Below are positions 21,781 to 30,156 of a stretch of 64,000 nucleotides of DNA, piece by piece. Source of the DNA: Isoetes taiwanensis (taxonomy: Eukaryota; Streptophyta; Lycopodiopsida; Isoetales; Isoetaceae); the NCBI GenBank assembly GCA_021234155.1, contig JAJEKV010000113.1, forward strand, positions 2,464,325 through 2,528,324, read 5' to 3'. A program made the translations under genes and the position numbers. Within the stretch, counting starts at the first letter, position 1, and each line of letters opens with the position of its first letter. The notes below the pieces were generated by a model, which was given only the letters and a program-made list of their open reading frames with translations, searched no databases and was not told the origin of the DNA.

Positions 21781-24189
21781 ATGGGCAAGATTGAGAAGTT
21801 ATCTCACAGCAATGCCTTCTACTGGTTTATTAAGGTTCGTGGAAAGCTAGCAGAGAAAGGCCTTTGGCATATCGTGTCTGGGGATGAGCCAAGACCAGAG
21901 CCATCCATCCAAGCCACACGATCTCTTGTAGTACCCACTGCTGCTCAGATTGTGAAGGGAGTTTCTTCACAACATCCTGATAGCAAAGCTGAACCTTCTA
22001 CAGTTGGTGTGTGTCCCAAAGGAGCTGAGACAGATAGACAAGCTCTTCTCAGATGGATGCAAAGGGATTGGGAGGCCAGGAACAAAGTCATGAAGTACCT
22101 GGATGATAACCTGATAGCACAAGTCGAAGCTGCAGACAGTGCTAAAGAAGCTTGGGAGCAACTTTCATTGACATATAGAAAGAAGCATTTCTCTCAACAG
22201 GCCAATCTCTATGCAGTGGTGTTCACCACAAAGTTGAAGGAATGCGCATCAGCAGAAGAGTATATCTCAAAAATTAAGGCTGCTGCTCTTCAACTGCAGG
22301 GTATGGAAAAGGCATTGGACAATGATGTGATTGTAGGGGCACTCTTGTTAGGGCTGCCTGCTACATATAATAACGTGAAGAACCTTATTGGATCTTCAGA
22401 GCATGTGCAAATGGAGTGGGCTTCCCAGCAAATCCTCATGGAGGAAATGAATCAGAACACCTCTAGAAAGGGAGGTTCCAAGGAAGGTCAAGCATTGGTG
22501 GGCAAACAAGATGGCGGGGAATCTAGGAAATGTTACAATTGTAACAAGTTTGGACATCTAGCTAGAGATTGTCCTGATCCAGATAGAAGAAAAAGAAAAC
22601 ATAAGAAGGTTGAGAAAGAGAAGGAGGATTTTAGAAGGAAGAAAGGGCATGATGCTCAAGGACATAAAGCCACTAAAAAACAGTCATCCACTGATTCTGA
22701 AGGGAGTACCAGTAGTGGCTCGATGATCTCGGTTGCGAGAGCCTTTATGGCAAAGCAAGACACGCAGCCTAATAAGGTGCAGCCTAATAAGGTGTCTGCA
22801 GAAATGTTTTTCCAAATTCTGTGCTGGCTTTTCATAAAGTTTCTGCATGTATTAACCTCTGGATTTCAGAGTGTAGCAGAAATGTTTTGCAGGGAAGATG
22901 ATGCATGGTGCAGTTCATTTGATGAAACATCTTTTGGTCTAGTGGCCGAATTACCACAGGGCAGCTGGTATTTGGATTCTGGAGCTAGTGATCACATGAC
23001 AAGCAATAAGGAGCTGATACAGAATCTAAGGGAACTTTCAGGTGACCGAAAAGTAAAAATTGGCAAAGGCAGGTTGAGCATCAGAGGAATAGGAGCTGTG
23101 TCGTTAGACCTGCCCACAGGACAGGTCAGCCTTAAGGAAACCCTCTATGTTCCAGAACTAGAGGTTAATCTCATCTCCATATCAAAGATGGATGATGCTG
23201 ACCTATATGCAACATTTGGAGGCAGAAGATGCATAATCAAAGACAAGCACAATTTTGTTTTAGCACAAGGACAAAGGGACGGCAGTTTATATAAACTTAG
23301 CTGGTGTGGAAAACAGTCCGCTGCTCTAAGTGTTGTGTCCACCAATGGCAACCAGCTGTGGCATGAACGAATGGGTCATGCAAACTTCAAATTTTTGCAA
23401 AAAATGAAAAATCAGAATTTTGTGGATGGTTTGCCAAAAATCAAGAAGCCTGCCGGCCTATGTGAAGGTTGTGCCTTAGGAAAGCTGAGCAGACTGCCTT
23501 ACAAAAGGGCAAAAGGCACTCGAGCAAAAGAACACTTGGAGCTAGTTCATATGGACCTTTGGGGACCAGCACGCACCACTTCCTTGGGTGGTTCAAGGTA
23601 TTTTTTGTTGATTATAGACGACTTTAGCAGAAAGAATTGGGTGTATTTTCTTGCCTTAAAGTCAGATGTCTTTGATCACTTTAAGGAGTGGAAAAATATG
23701 GTTGAGAACTATAAAGGAAAAACAGTTAAGACAGTAAGAACAGATCAAGGAGGCGAGTTTAATGGTCTGGGATTTGCTGAATATTTAACTAGTATTGGCA
23801 TCATTCATGAGACCTCAGTAGCTCATGAACATCAACAAGTAGGCGTGGTTGAACGGAAGAACCGTACAGTGCTGGAATGTGCCAGGTCAATGCTTTTGTC
23901 CAAGAATATTGACCATAGGTTTTGGGCAGAAGCTGTTCATACAGCAATATACATCATCAACCGAGTACATACTAAAGCACTTGTTACTAGTGTTCCAGAG
24001 GAATCATGGACTGGAAAGAAGCCAAACGTTCAAGGATTCAAGGTATTCGGCTGCACTGCTTATGCACACATCTCGAAAAGGAAAGGAAGGCAGGCAAACT
24101 GTCTAATAGATCCTTTTCTTGTATGTTTGTTGGTTATGCTGACCATACCAAAGGATACAAGCTTTTCGTACCCTCTACTAAGAAAATGA
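21781..24189 (+). CDS. Copia gag-protease-integrase ORF (first part of the polyprotein)
   Basis: 802 codons from an ATG 56 bases after the primer site. Domains: UBN2-type gag in the first 230 residues; CCHC knuckle CYNCNKFGHLARDC at about 251-264; aspartic protease DSGAS at 399-403; GAG-pre-integrase finger from about 526; integrase core with D592 (HMDLWGP), D655 (RTDQGGEF) and E691 (VVERKNRT), a DD35E spacing. The frame leaves the true reading phase near 24090 and stops at 24189, inside the region following the integrase core, while the correct frame continues in the next ORF. Between gag and protease lies an unusual hydrophobic 26-residue stretch encoded by 22792-22869 (see findings). Confidence 0.93.
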   Translation: MGKIEKLSHSNAFYWFIKVRGKLAEKGLWHIVSGDEPRPEPSIQATRSLVVPTAAQIVKGVSSQHPDSKAEPSTVGVCPKGAETDRQALLRWMQRDWEARNKVMKYLDDNLIAQVEAADSAKEAWEQLSLTYRKKHFSQQANLYAVVFTTKLKECASAEEYISKIKAAALQLQGMEKALDNDVIVGALLLGLPATYNNVKNLIGSSEHVQMEWASQQILMEEMNQNTSRKGGSKEGQALVGKQDGGESRKCYNCNKFGHLARDCPDPDRRKRKHKKVEKEKEDFRRKKGHDAQGHKATKKQSSTDSEGSTSSGSMISVARAFMAKQDTQPNKVQPNKVSAEMFFQILCWLFIKFLHVLTSGFQSVAEMFCREDDAWCSSFDETSFGLVAELPQGSWYLDSGASDHMTSNKELIQNLRELSGDRKVKIGKGRLSIRGIGAVSLDLPTGQVSLKETLYVPELEVNLISISKMDDADLYATFGGRRCIIKDKHNFVLAQGQRDGSLYKLSWCGKQSAALSVVSTNGNQLWHERMGHANFKFLQKMKNQNFVDGLPKIKKPAGLCEGCALGKLSRLPYKRAKGTRAKEHLELVHMDLWGPARTTSLGGSRYFLLIIDDFSRKNWVYFLALKSDVFDHFKEWKNMVENYKGKTVKTVRTDQGGEFNGLGFAEYLTSIGIIHETSVAHEHQQVGVVERKNRTVLECARSMLLSKNIDHRFWAEAVHTAIYIINRVHTKALVTSVPEESWTGKKPNVQGFKVFGCTAYAHISKRKGRQANCLIDPFLVCLLVMLTIPKDTSFSYPLLRK

Positions 24190-26135
24190 TCATTAGGCGA
24201 AGTGTAGCCTTTGATGAGCAGAACTTTGATCTTGGACAGAATAAGCTACCTCATAAACGTGGGCCACTTGAGTTGGCACATGATACCGGGTCTGACTCCG
24301 ACTCCGACAGCTCAAATGACTCAGATTCTGACCATGGGGATGAAACTTGTAATATGCCTTTGGATGAAGGTGATCTGCCATCTGAACCAGAGTCAGCAGA
24401 AGAACTTAGTGATGAAGAACCCACTCATGAATCTGAACTTAGAAGATCCTCTCGCCCAAGAAAAGTCACTGCAAGGATGCTTGACTATGTGAACAGTAAG
24501 AAACCTAAAGGTTCAGCTTACTTGGCGCTTCATAGTAAGGCATCTACAGAAGAACCCTCTACCTATTATGAGGCTGTCAACAGCCCAGACAGTAAGCTTT
24601 GGAGGACCGCTATGGAAGAAGAATATGCATCTCTCCTCCAAAACCACACTTGGGAGCTTTGCCATCTGCCCGCAGGAAGAAAGGCGATCTCTTGTAAGTG
24701 GGTCTTTAAGCTGAAATATGACGAACATAATGAAATTTCCAGGTACAAAGCAAGGCTTGTAGCACGAGGGTGCTCCCAAAAGGCAGGCATCGACTACCAT
24801 GAGACCTTTGCCCCTGTTGCTCGACTCACTTCTATAAGAGTTGTCTTAGCTCTTGCTGCTGCCCTAGATCTAGACCTGCAGCAGATGGATGTGAAATCCG
24901 CTTTCCTTCATGGAACCTTGGATGAAGAGGTATATCTTAAACAACCTCCAGGTTTTGTTGTGCAGGAGGACGAGTCCAAAGTATGCAAACTAAAAAAGGC
25001 TATTTATGGCCTCAAACAGTCTCCACGTCTGTGGTACAAAACCATCCATTCGTTTTTTACATCCCAAGGATTCACTAGGAGTGATGCTGATTGGAATGTG
25101 TACTTCAAAATGCTTGGGCCAAGTCTTATCATTGTCGTTATCTATGTAGATGATTTGATCTTGGCAGCCAACTCCAAAGATTTGATGCAACAGACCAAGC
25201 TTGCACTTGCCAAGAGGTTTCACATGACTGATTTGGGACATCTTAAGTATTTCTTGGGTATACAGGTCTGCAAAGATCCCATCAGCCATAGTGTTACATT
25301 ACACCAAGCTAAAGGCATTGAGTCACTCCTTGCAAGGTGCAATATGCTTCACTCTAAAGAGATTAGTACCCCTGCTGCAGCCAGTGACTTAAGCTTTGAA
25401 ATGTGTCCTCAGACCTCAGATGACAAGAGGGCTATGAAAGATATTCCATACAGAAGCGTGGTTGGTTCCTTAATGCATTTTATGGTCTGTAGCCGTCCAG
25501 ACATAGCTGAAAGTGTCATTTCAGTTAGCCAGTTTCTTGAAAATCCAGGACTCGCTCACTGGCAAGCAGTCAAAGCGCATCTTCACGGTACCCTACAGCA
25601 CACTTCCCGTCTGGGTATTGCATATCATAAACAGGTGGAGCATCCCCTCTCACTAGCAGGCTTTGTTGATGCTGATTATGCTGGAGATCACAGCTTCAGG
25701 AAGTCTAGAACAGGTTATTGTTTCATGCTGCAAGGGGGAATTGTTAGCTGGTCCAGCAGGAAACAAAAGGCTACTGCTGTAAGTACATGTGAAAGCGAAT
25801 ACATGGCTATTTGTGCTGCCACTAAGGAGGCCATTTGGTTACGAAGGCTTCTAAAAAGCATTGGAGCAGAACAAGTTGAACCGACCACCATCATGAATGA
25901 CAACAGGGCTGCAGTATGTTTAGTGAAAAATCCTGGTAATTTCACTAAAGCAAAGCATATTGAAACCCAATACCACTTCACACGAGAGAAGGTGGAGGAA
26001 GGCAAGGTTATTATCAAACATCTGAGTACACACTTCATGACGGCAGATGCACTAACCAAGCCTTTGGCAAAGAAAAGGTTTGTAGAATGTGTTCATGAAA
26101 TGGGCATGGTACAAGTAGAGCAGGCTGGTACTTAG
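24006..26135 (+). CDS. Copia integrase C-terminus, reverse transcriptase and RNase H ORF
   Basis: The frame lies one base back from the preceding ORF and overlaps it by 184 bases. Meaningful homology begins near 24100 (SCMFVGYADHTKGYKLF). The acidic linker (about 24290-24440) is followed by the RT: FAPVARLTSIRVVLALAAAL, MDVKSAFLHGTLDEEVYLKQ, and the YVDD catalytic box at about residues 380-383. RNase H shows GFVDADYAGD, STCESEYMAICAATKEAIWL and KHIETQYHFTREKV. All catalytic residues I can judge are present. One frame error is the only visible defect of the polyprotein. Confidence 0.93.
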   Translation: MDWKEAKRSRIQGIRLHCLCTHLEKERKAGKLSNRSFSCMFVGYADHTKGYKLFVPSTKKMIIRRSVAFDEQNFDLGQNKLPHKRGPLELAHDTGSDSDSDSSNDSDSDHGDETCNMPLDEGDLPSEPESAEELSDEEPTHESELRRSSRPRKVTARMLDYVNSKKPKGSAYLALHSKASTEEPSTYYEAVNSPDSKLWRTAMEEEYASLLQNHTWELCHLPAGRKAISCKWVFKLKYDEHNEISRYKARLVARGCSQKAGIDYHETFAPVARLTSIRVVLALAAALDLDLQQMDVKSAFLHGTLDEEVYLKQPPGFVVQEDESKVCKLKKAIYGLKQSPRLWYKTIHSFFTSQGFTRSDADWNVYFKMLGPSLIIVVIYVDDLILAANSKDLMQQTKLALAKRFHMTDLGHLKYFLGIQVCKDPISHSVTLHQAKGIESLLARCNMLHSKEISTPAAASDLSFEMCPQTSDDKRAMKDIPYRSVVGSLMHFMVCSRPDIAESVISVSQFLENPGLAHWQAVKAHLHGTLQHTSRLGIAYHKQVEHPLSLAGFVDADYAGDHSFRKSRTGYCFMLQGGIVSWSSRKQKATAVSTCESEYMAICAATKEAIWLRRLLKSIGAEQVEPTTIMNDNRAAVCLVKNPGNFTKAKHIETQYHFTREKVEEGKVIIKHLSTHFMTADALTKPLAKKRFVECVHEMGMVQVEQAGT

Positions 26136-26164
26136 ACCATTATCAAGTACTATTCGATAGCTCC

Positions 26165-26330
26165 TATTTGGCTGAGGGGGAGCTCTGCCTCTTACTTGGC
26201 TGAAGGGGGAGTTTTTTTTTTGTTGTTGTTGAAGTTACACCAGTTTCCTTATGTTCTCTGATTTCAGCTTGTGTTGTAGAATTCAGTAGAGTCTTTGAGT
26301 CATTTGGCACTTGTCATTCTTGAGGGGGAG
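26165..26330 (+). promoter_or_regulatory. Polypurine tracts before the 3' LTR
   Basis: GAGGGGGAG occurs immediately before the 3' LTR (about 26321-26330), and similar purine runs occur near 26174 and 26203. The last is the expected plus-strand primer; the earlier two are near copies of it. Confidence 0.75.
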
Positions 26331-26543
26331 TATTGGAACCTACAAGCAATGACATGTATCCTTAGTTGTTGCTGTTTGATCGAGCATCAAGCCTAGGGTT
26401 GCTCCTAAGTCTGTGGAGCTAATTCTGGAATTCATTGTGGCGGTTGCTTTCTACTTTAGGCACCGCCCTAATTTGTATAAGAGGAAAAGGCAGATAATAG
26501 AAGATGCTTTTGCTGTTGTTCTATTTTTCGTGTATGCTTATTA
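26331..26543 (+). repeat. 3' LTR of the copia element
   Basis: 213 bases identical to the 5' LTR, followed by the duplicated target CATAG at 26544-26548. Confidence 0.95.
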
Positions 26544-26851
26544 CATAGAAGAGATCTTAAGCATGCACACAGGCCAGAAATTTGATCAAAGAAAGGCAAA
26601 TCGATTTCTAGTTTCAAGCTGTTTTGGTGCAGACCGTAATCTGATAAGCTGTTTTGGTGCTTGTCTAATTTTCATATAGTGTGAAAACCATAAATATAAG
26701 ACGTGTCTTATATAAATAAGACATGTCTTATTTGTAGTAATGTGAAAACAACTTTGTTAAGACACGTCTTATAGATCACATGGAGGCTAAAGTGGTGTCT
26801 TAGCAAAATGGGACAGCCATAAAATAAGACTATCGTGTGAAAAGCCCCTAA

Positions 26852-27790
26852 GAAGAAAAGGTAGACTAGCTGAATCCCTAATGGGTGATATTTAGTTGGA
26901 CTATGTTAAGATTTGTATTGGCACAAGAGGTTGGAAAATGAGTTCATTGATACTAGTATCCAGTGCTCGAAGTTGCGGGGGCCTTAACACGGGTGTCGTG
27001 GTGTGGTGTGTAGATATCGATGGAAGTTTTCATTTGGTTGTTTTTTTGGTAAGAGAATGAGAGAGAGTGAGTGGGATTGAGGGACCCAATGTTAAAGGAA
27101 GAAACAAAAAGGAGGGAAAAACCATTATGATAGTAACATATTAACGTTGAATGGTGATTTTGAAATGAATGTGGCTTCATTCAATGCAAAAGATGCGACT
27201 AGGGTTCGAAAATAGCAATATGTCTTAACCAGTAAAAATGCTGCTTGATATTTGAGGCTATTGGGAAAAATATATTTTAGTGTGTTTTCTAATGTATTTT
27301 GCGAGAAATTTTTTATTCTTTGCCAGAAAATTGTTGGAAAATTTTTAAGGTGATCGGAATTTAAGAGATGTAGGCAGATTTTTGAGGGAGGAACTCCCCT
27401 ATTTTTGAACAATGAATATGGCCAGGTGAAGAAGAATACACACATAGTAACATGTTTGTTGAGTCCCAAGAAGGTGCGGTTCTAGATTGGTTCTTTGAAT
27501 CATATTGAAGTTCGAAGAGCATATTGATATTCACAAGTTCGCAGTATGACAGGTCCATTGGCTCATGTTTTGGAAGGGTTAGAACAACTATATGATAGAT
27601 ACATATGCCATTTTGGATGTTGTATACCACCATTCCATAGGGACACCACTATACAATATGTGAATAAAAAACAATGTAAATAAACATATGCAATGAAGAG
27701 AATTGAGAGGATTGATCGATTTGAGGCATGATTTTCATCATCCATTGAGTTTGGATCAAGGAATAATAAAAAAATATATTATTTCCAAAC
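26852..27790. other. Intergenic, nothing recognised
   Basis: Only short overlapping frames on the minus strand. Composition is AT-rich and no repeat structure is obvious. Confidence 0.4.
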
Positions 27791-27843
27791 TGCCATTCTG
27801 GGAAGAGACTCGCAAAGAACACAAAAACCGGCTGATAGATAGA

Positions 27844-28075
27844 TAGGCTTGTCATTCATCACAGCGGCAGTATACAATGTGTGGAAAAATCTGAACGGGG
27901 AGCTGACCATAGGAACAATGTCTAGCTACCCCATAAATGAAATAAGAAAATATGCAAAGGCAGGAAAGAGGACAATGGCGACAACTTCTCATCGGGATAA
28001 AAAACCCCGCCCTTTCGGGTTTTCGAGGAAAACCCTAATGAGAAATGGTCGCCAACGACCTCGAGGATGCCCTGA
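27844..28075 (+). repeat. Dispersed repeat, copy B (copy A at 277-530)
   Basis: See copy A. Here the repeat is part of an open stretch (27849-28325) of strongly basic composition (many K and R). Because copy A has stops at the equivalent positions and no family is recognised, a gene is not supported. Text near 27791 (CCATTCTGGGAAGAGACTC) recurs at 28623 (CCATTCTGGGAAGGGACTC), so this repeat sits within a larger duplicated structure. Confidence 0.55.
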
Positions 28076-28303
28076 AGAGCAAGGTAGGAAATTAGTGAAA
28101 CCAGCCAAAACACGCATCAACGCCATAGAATGTGTGAAACCTGAAAAAGGAGAAATGCCTAGAAAGTACCCGTTAAACATTAGGAAAAATGGGTACAACC
28201 ATTGCAGGCGAGCGCCCCCTAAGAAAATAGCCCCCATAAAGCAAAAAAAACACACATTAGCCGTTAGGAACCGTAAACAAATATATATAGAAAAAGAAAA
28301 CAG

Positions 28304-28432
28304 CACCAAGAGGTGGAAAAAATAAAAAATAGCATCACCAACGGGTGGAAAATATAGATAGCATCACCCGATGGGTGGAAAATAATTTGCATCAGACATT
28401 GGGTGGAAAAAAGCATCACCTAATGGGTGGTC
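28304..28432. repeat. Degenerate tandem repeats that each form a short hairpin
   Basis: The unit is roughly AGCATCACC-NNN-GGGTGGAAAA, repeated about five times with 30-40 base spacing: CACCAAGAGGTGG, CACCAACGGGTGG, CACCCGATGGGTGG, an ACATTGGGTGG remnant, and CACCTAATGGGTGG. Each CACC/GGGTG pair is self-complementary. Confidence 0.75.
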
Positions 28433-28439
28433 AATACGG

Positions 28440-29375
28440 AACAGAAACATATAAAAAATAGACGAACCCAAAACAACATATAAGGGCGAGTAGGGTGGGA
28501 AGCAATGGACAAGGAAAGAGATGCTGCTGTGAGAAGACGCCGATAACTAGCCACAAGAATGATGAGCACATATATAGCTGCTCGCCCCGTCCCAGAATAA
28601 CAATCCGAGGGCTCGGATCGATGCCATTCTGGGAAGGGACTCACAAAGAACACAAAAACTGGTCGACTACCAGAGAACTTCCTTACCTACAAGCCTAGCC
28701 GACGGGAAACATCTAAATGTCGAGCAACGTCATGAACTACTTAATGAAAGGGAGAGCACGATGACTGCCAGCTGCCATGAACACGAACATCAACATGTGG
28801 AACTCCCCGGGCAGTTGTTACAGACGAAAGAGGAAGACGGCCAACAACGGTGCCTGCGACTTTGTGCACGAACAACATCATGCAAGCCCTCGTATTGCTG
28901 CGAGCTGAAAACAACATGGATCAAAAAACAAAGAGGTGCAAGGCGAAAGAATGATAAGATGGCTACGGTCACATGAGGAGAAAAAATGAAAAGATCAATG
29001 TCGAAGGTAAGGCGAAGTATATAGAATAGATAGAAGCCGAGTGTGTAAGGAGGAGGTGGAAGGCAAGAAGGTCAGCTGAATGATAAATGATGCGAAATGG
29101 CGAGTTGAACACAAAATGATGACATAATGAGATGTAGAGACAAGCAAATGAAAATTGAGACATTGACGTGCCTTAAAGTCACAAGGAGGTCAAATAAGAG
29201 AGTGCCGAGTCTGAAAAATGAATAGAAAAAGATCAACCTAACAATAGGACATGTAACCAATTCTGTCAATGGAAAAAAAATCCCGGGCAAGTTAATAAGT
29301 AAGTGGGAGCAAACTAGAAAGATTAACTCTCGAAAAGCCTGATATAAGTGAAAAAAGATCTCAGCAGCCAGCTAG
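28440..29375. other. Purine-rich noncoding sequence
   Basis: No gene supported. Many AG-rich tracts on the plus strand give only short frames. A TATATAGCTGCTCG string near 28570 is not backed by a downstream gene. Confidence 0.35.
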
Positions 29376-29386
29376 AAATGAATTCC

Positions 29387-29417
<31 letters not shown>

Positions 29418-29429
29418 AATGAATTCCCC
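29376..29429 (+). mobile_element. Poly(A) insertion flanked by a target duplication
   Basis: AATGAATTCCCC occurs directly before and after a CTC plus A28 tract (A's about 29392-29419). The arrangement is that of a LINE-mediated insertion truncated to almost nothing but its tail. The CCCTC before the A tract matches the 3' end of LINE tails near 48600 (minus strand) and 55845. Confidence 0.75.
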
Positions 29430-30156
29430 AAGACAACTAGAACTAGGCAGGACTAGCACAATGCACAAAATTAGAATGCGCCCAAGATAATACCTCATGC
29501 ACAACAACTCAATATACTCCACATCTAGAGAAAGATAAGCATCAAAAAATAAAAAATGATCCAATAGAAACCCATGTCACAAAATTGCAATGGAGTGCCA
29601 AACACAATATTTGGCACATCCAGACACAGCTAAATAGCAAATATGCAAATGATGTATAATGATAGTGCTGGAAAAACCTAAAACTATAAAGAATAACTTC
29701 AAGAAGGGAGGTTAAGTTTGGATGACATCGTGGATCAAACAAAAAGGAGGTTTAAGTCGGAAGAAAAAAGTAAGATGCCTATGCACAAGCAGTTTAGGCC
29801 AAATGTGAGGCCGAAGTCAAGGAGAGGTTATGGACAAAGGAAAAGAGGAAATGAAGGTCAACAATGTTGAGGTCCCGGTTGAGTGCCAGGAGGTTAGCCA
29901 TACGGTAGAATGAGAAAAGTGTTGGTATAATTTCCCTTCGTTATCCTGGAAATAGATATTGAATTAGATTGTTATTGTTAAATAGGTTTGTTGTATATGG
30001 TATTTGTTGTACCTGTGTTTTTATTTCATGCAATTCATTTGCATTGTATCCTAGAATTTTTTCTGCTTCATCATTGAAGGCGGTCGCCCAAGTTTCGCCA
30101 GTGGAGTCTATCAATTTTGCATAGAGAATATAACTGTAGTGTATGTTTGTTTAGAA
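29430..30156. other. Noncoding sequence
   Basis: No gene seen. The end resembles an intron 3' end: a T-rich stretch and TTTAG immediately before the open coding text at about 30157. Confidence 0.3.

Larger units (their letters stand above)
21512..26543 (+). mobile_element. Young Ty1/copia retrotransposon, nearly intact
   Basis: Two 213-bp LTRs (21512-21724, 26331-26543) are identical at every base I compared and are flanked by the 5-bp duplication CATAG (21507-21511, 26544-26548). A primer binding site TGGTATCAGAGC follows the left LTR directly and matches the initiator methionine tRNA type used by plant copia elements. A polypurine tract precedes the right LTR. The order gag, protease, integrase, RT, RNase H defines Ty1/copia. 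A single frame change in integrase splits the polyprotein. Identical LTRs imply a very recent insertion. LTR termini are TA...TA, not TG...CA. Confidence 0.95.
20669..26848. mobile_element. TIR DNA element with TAA duplication (PIF/Harbinger-like), split by a copia element
   Basis: Perfect 16-bp terminal inverted repeats, GGGGCTTTTCACACGA at 20669-20684 and its complement at 26833-26848, are flanked by TAA at 20666-20668 and 26849-26851. A 3-bp TAA duplication with a GGG-starting TIR fits PIF/Harbinger or Tourist-type elements. Both subterminal regions hold palindromes ATAAGACATGTCTTAT (20763-20778, 26716-26731), near copies such as TAAGACGTGTCTTA, and extra TTTTCACAC motifs. Without the nested copia the element is about 1.14 kb and encodes no transposase, so it is nonautonomous. 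A possible short exon (about 21011-21100, ending at a GT donor) hints at captured host sequence. Confidence 0.82.

Noticed and set aside
26544-26679. Short frame after the copia 3' LTR (EEILSMHTGQKFDQ), recalling ClpP-type proteases
   Set aside because: Only about 14 residues look similar, with no other ClpP motif nearby; too short to claim.
27849-28325. 158-codon basic ORF
   Set aside because: Half of it lies in a dispersed repeat whose other copy has stops, and no family fits.
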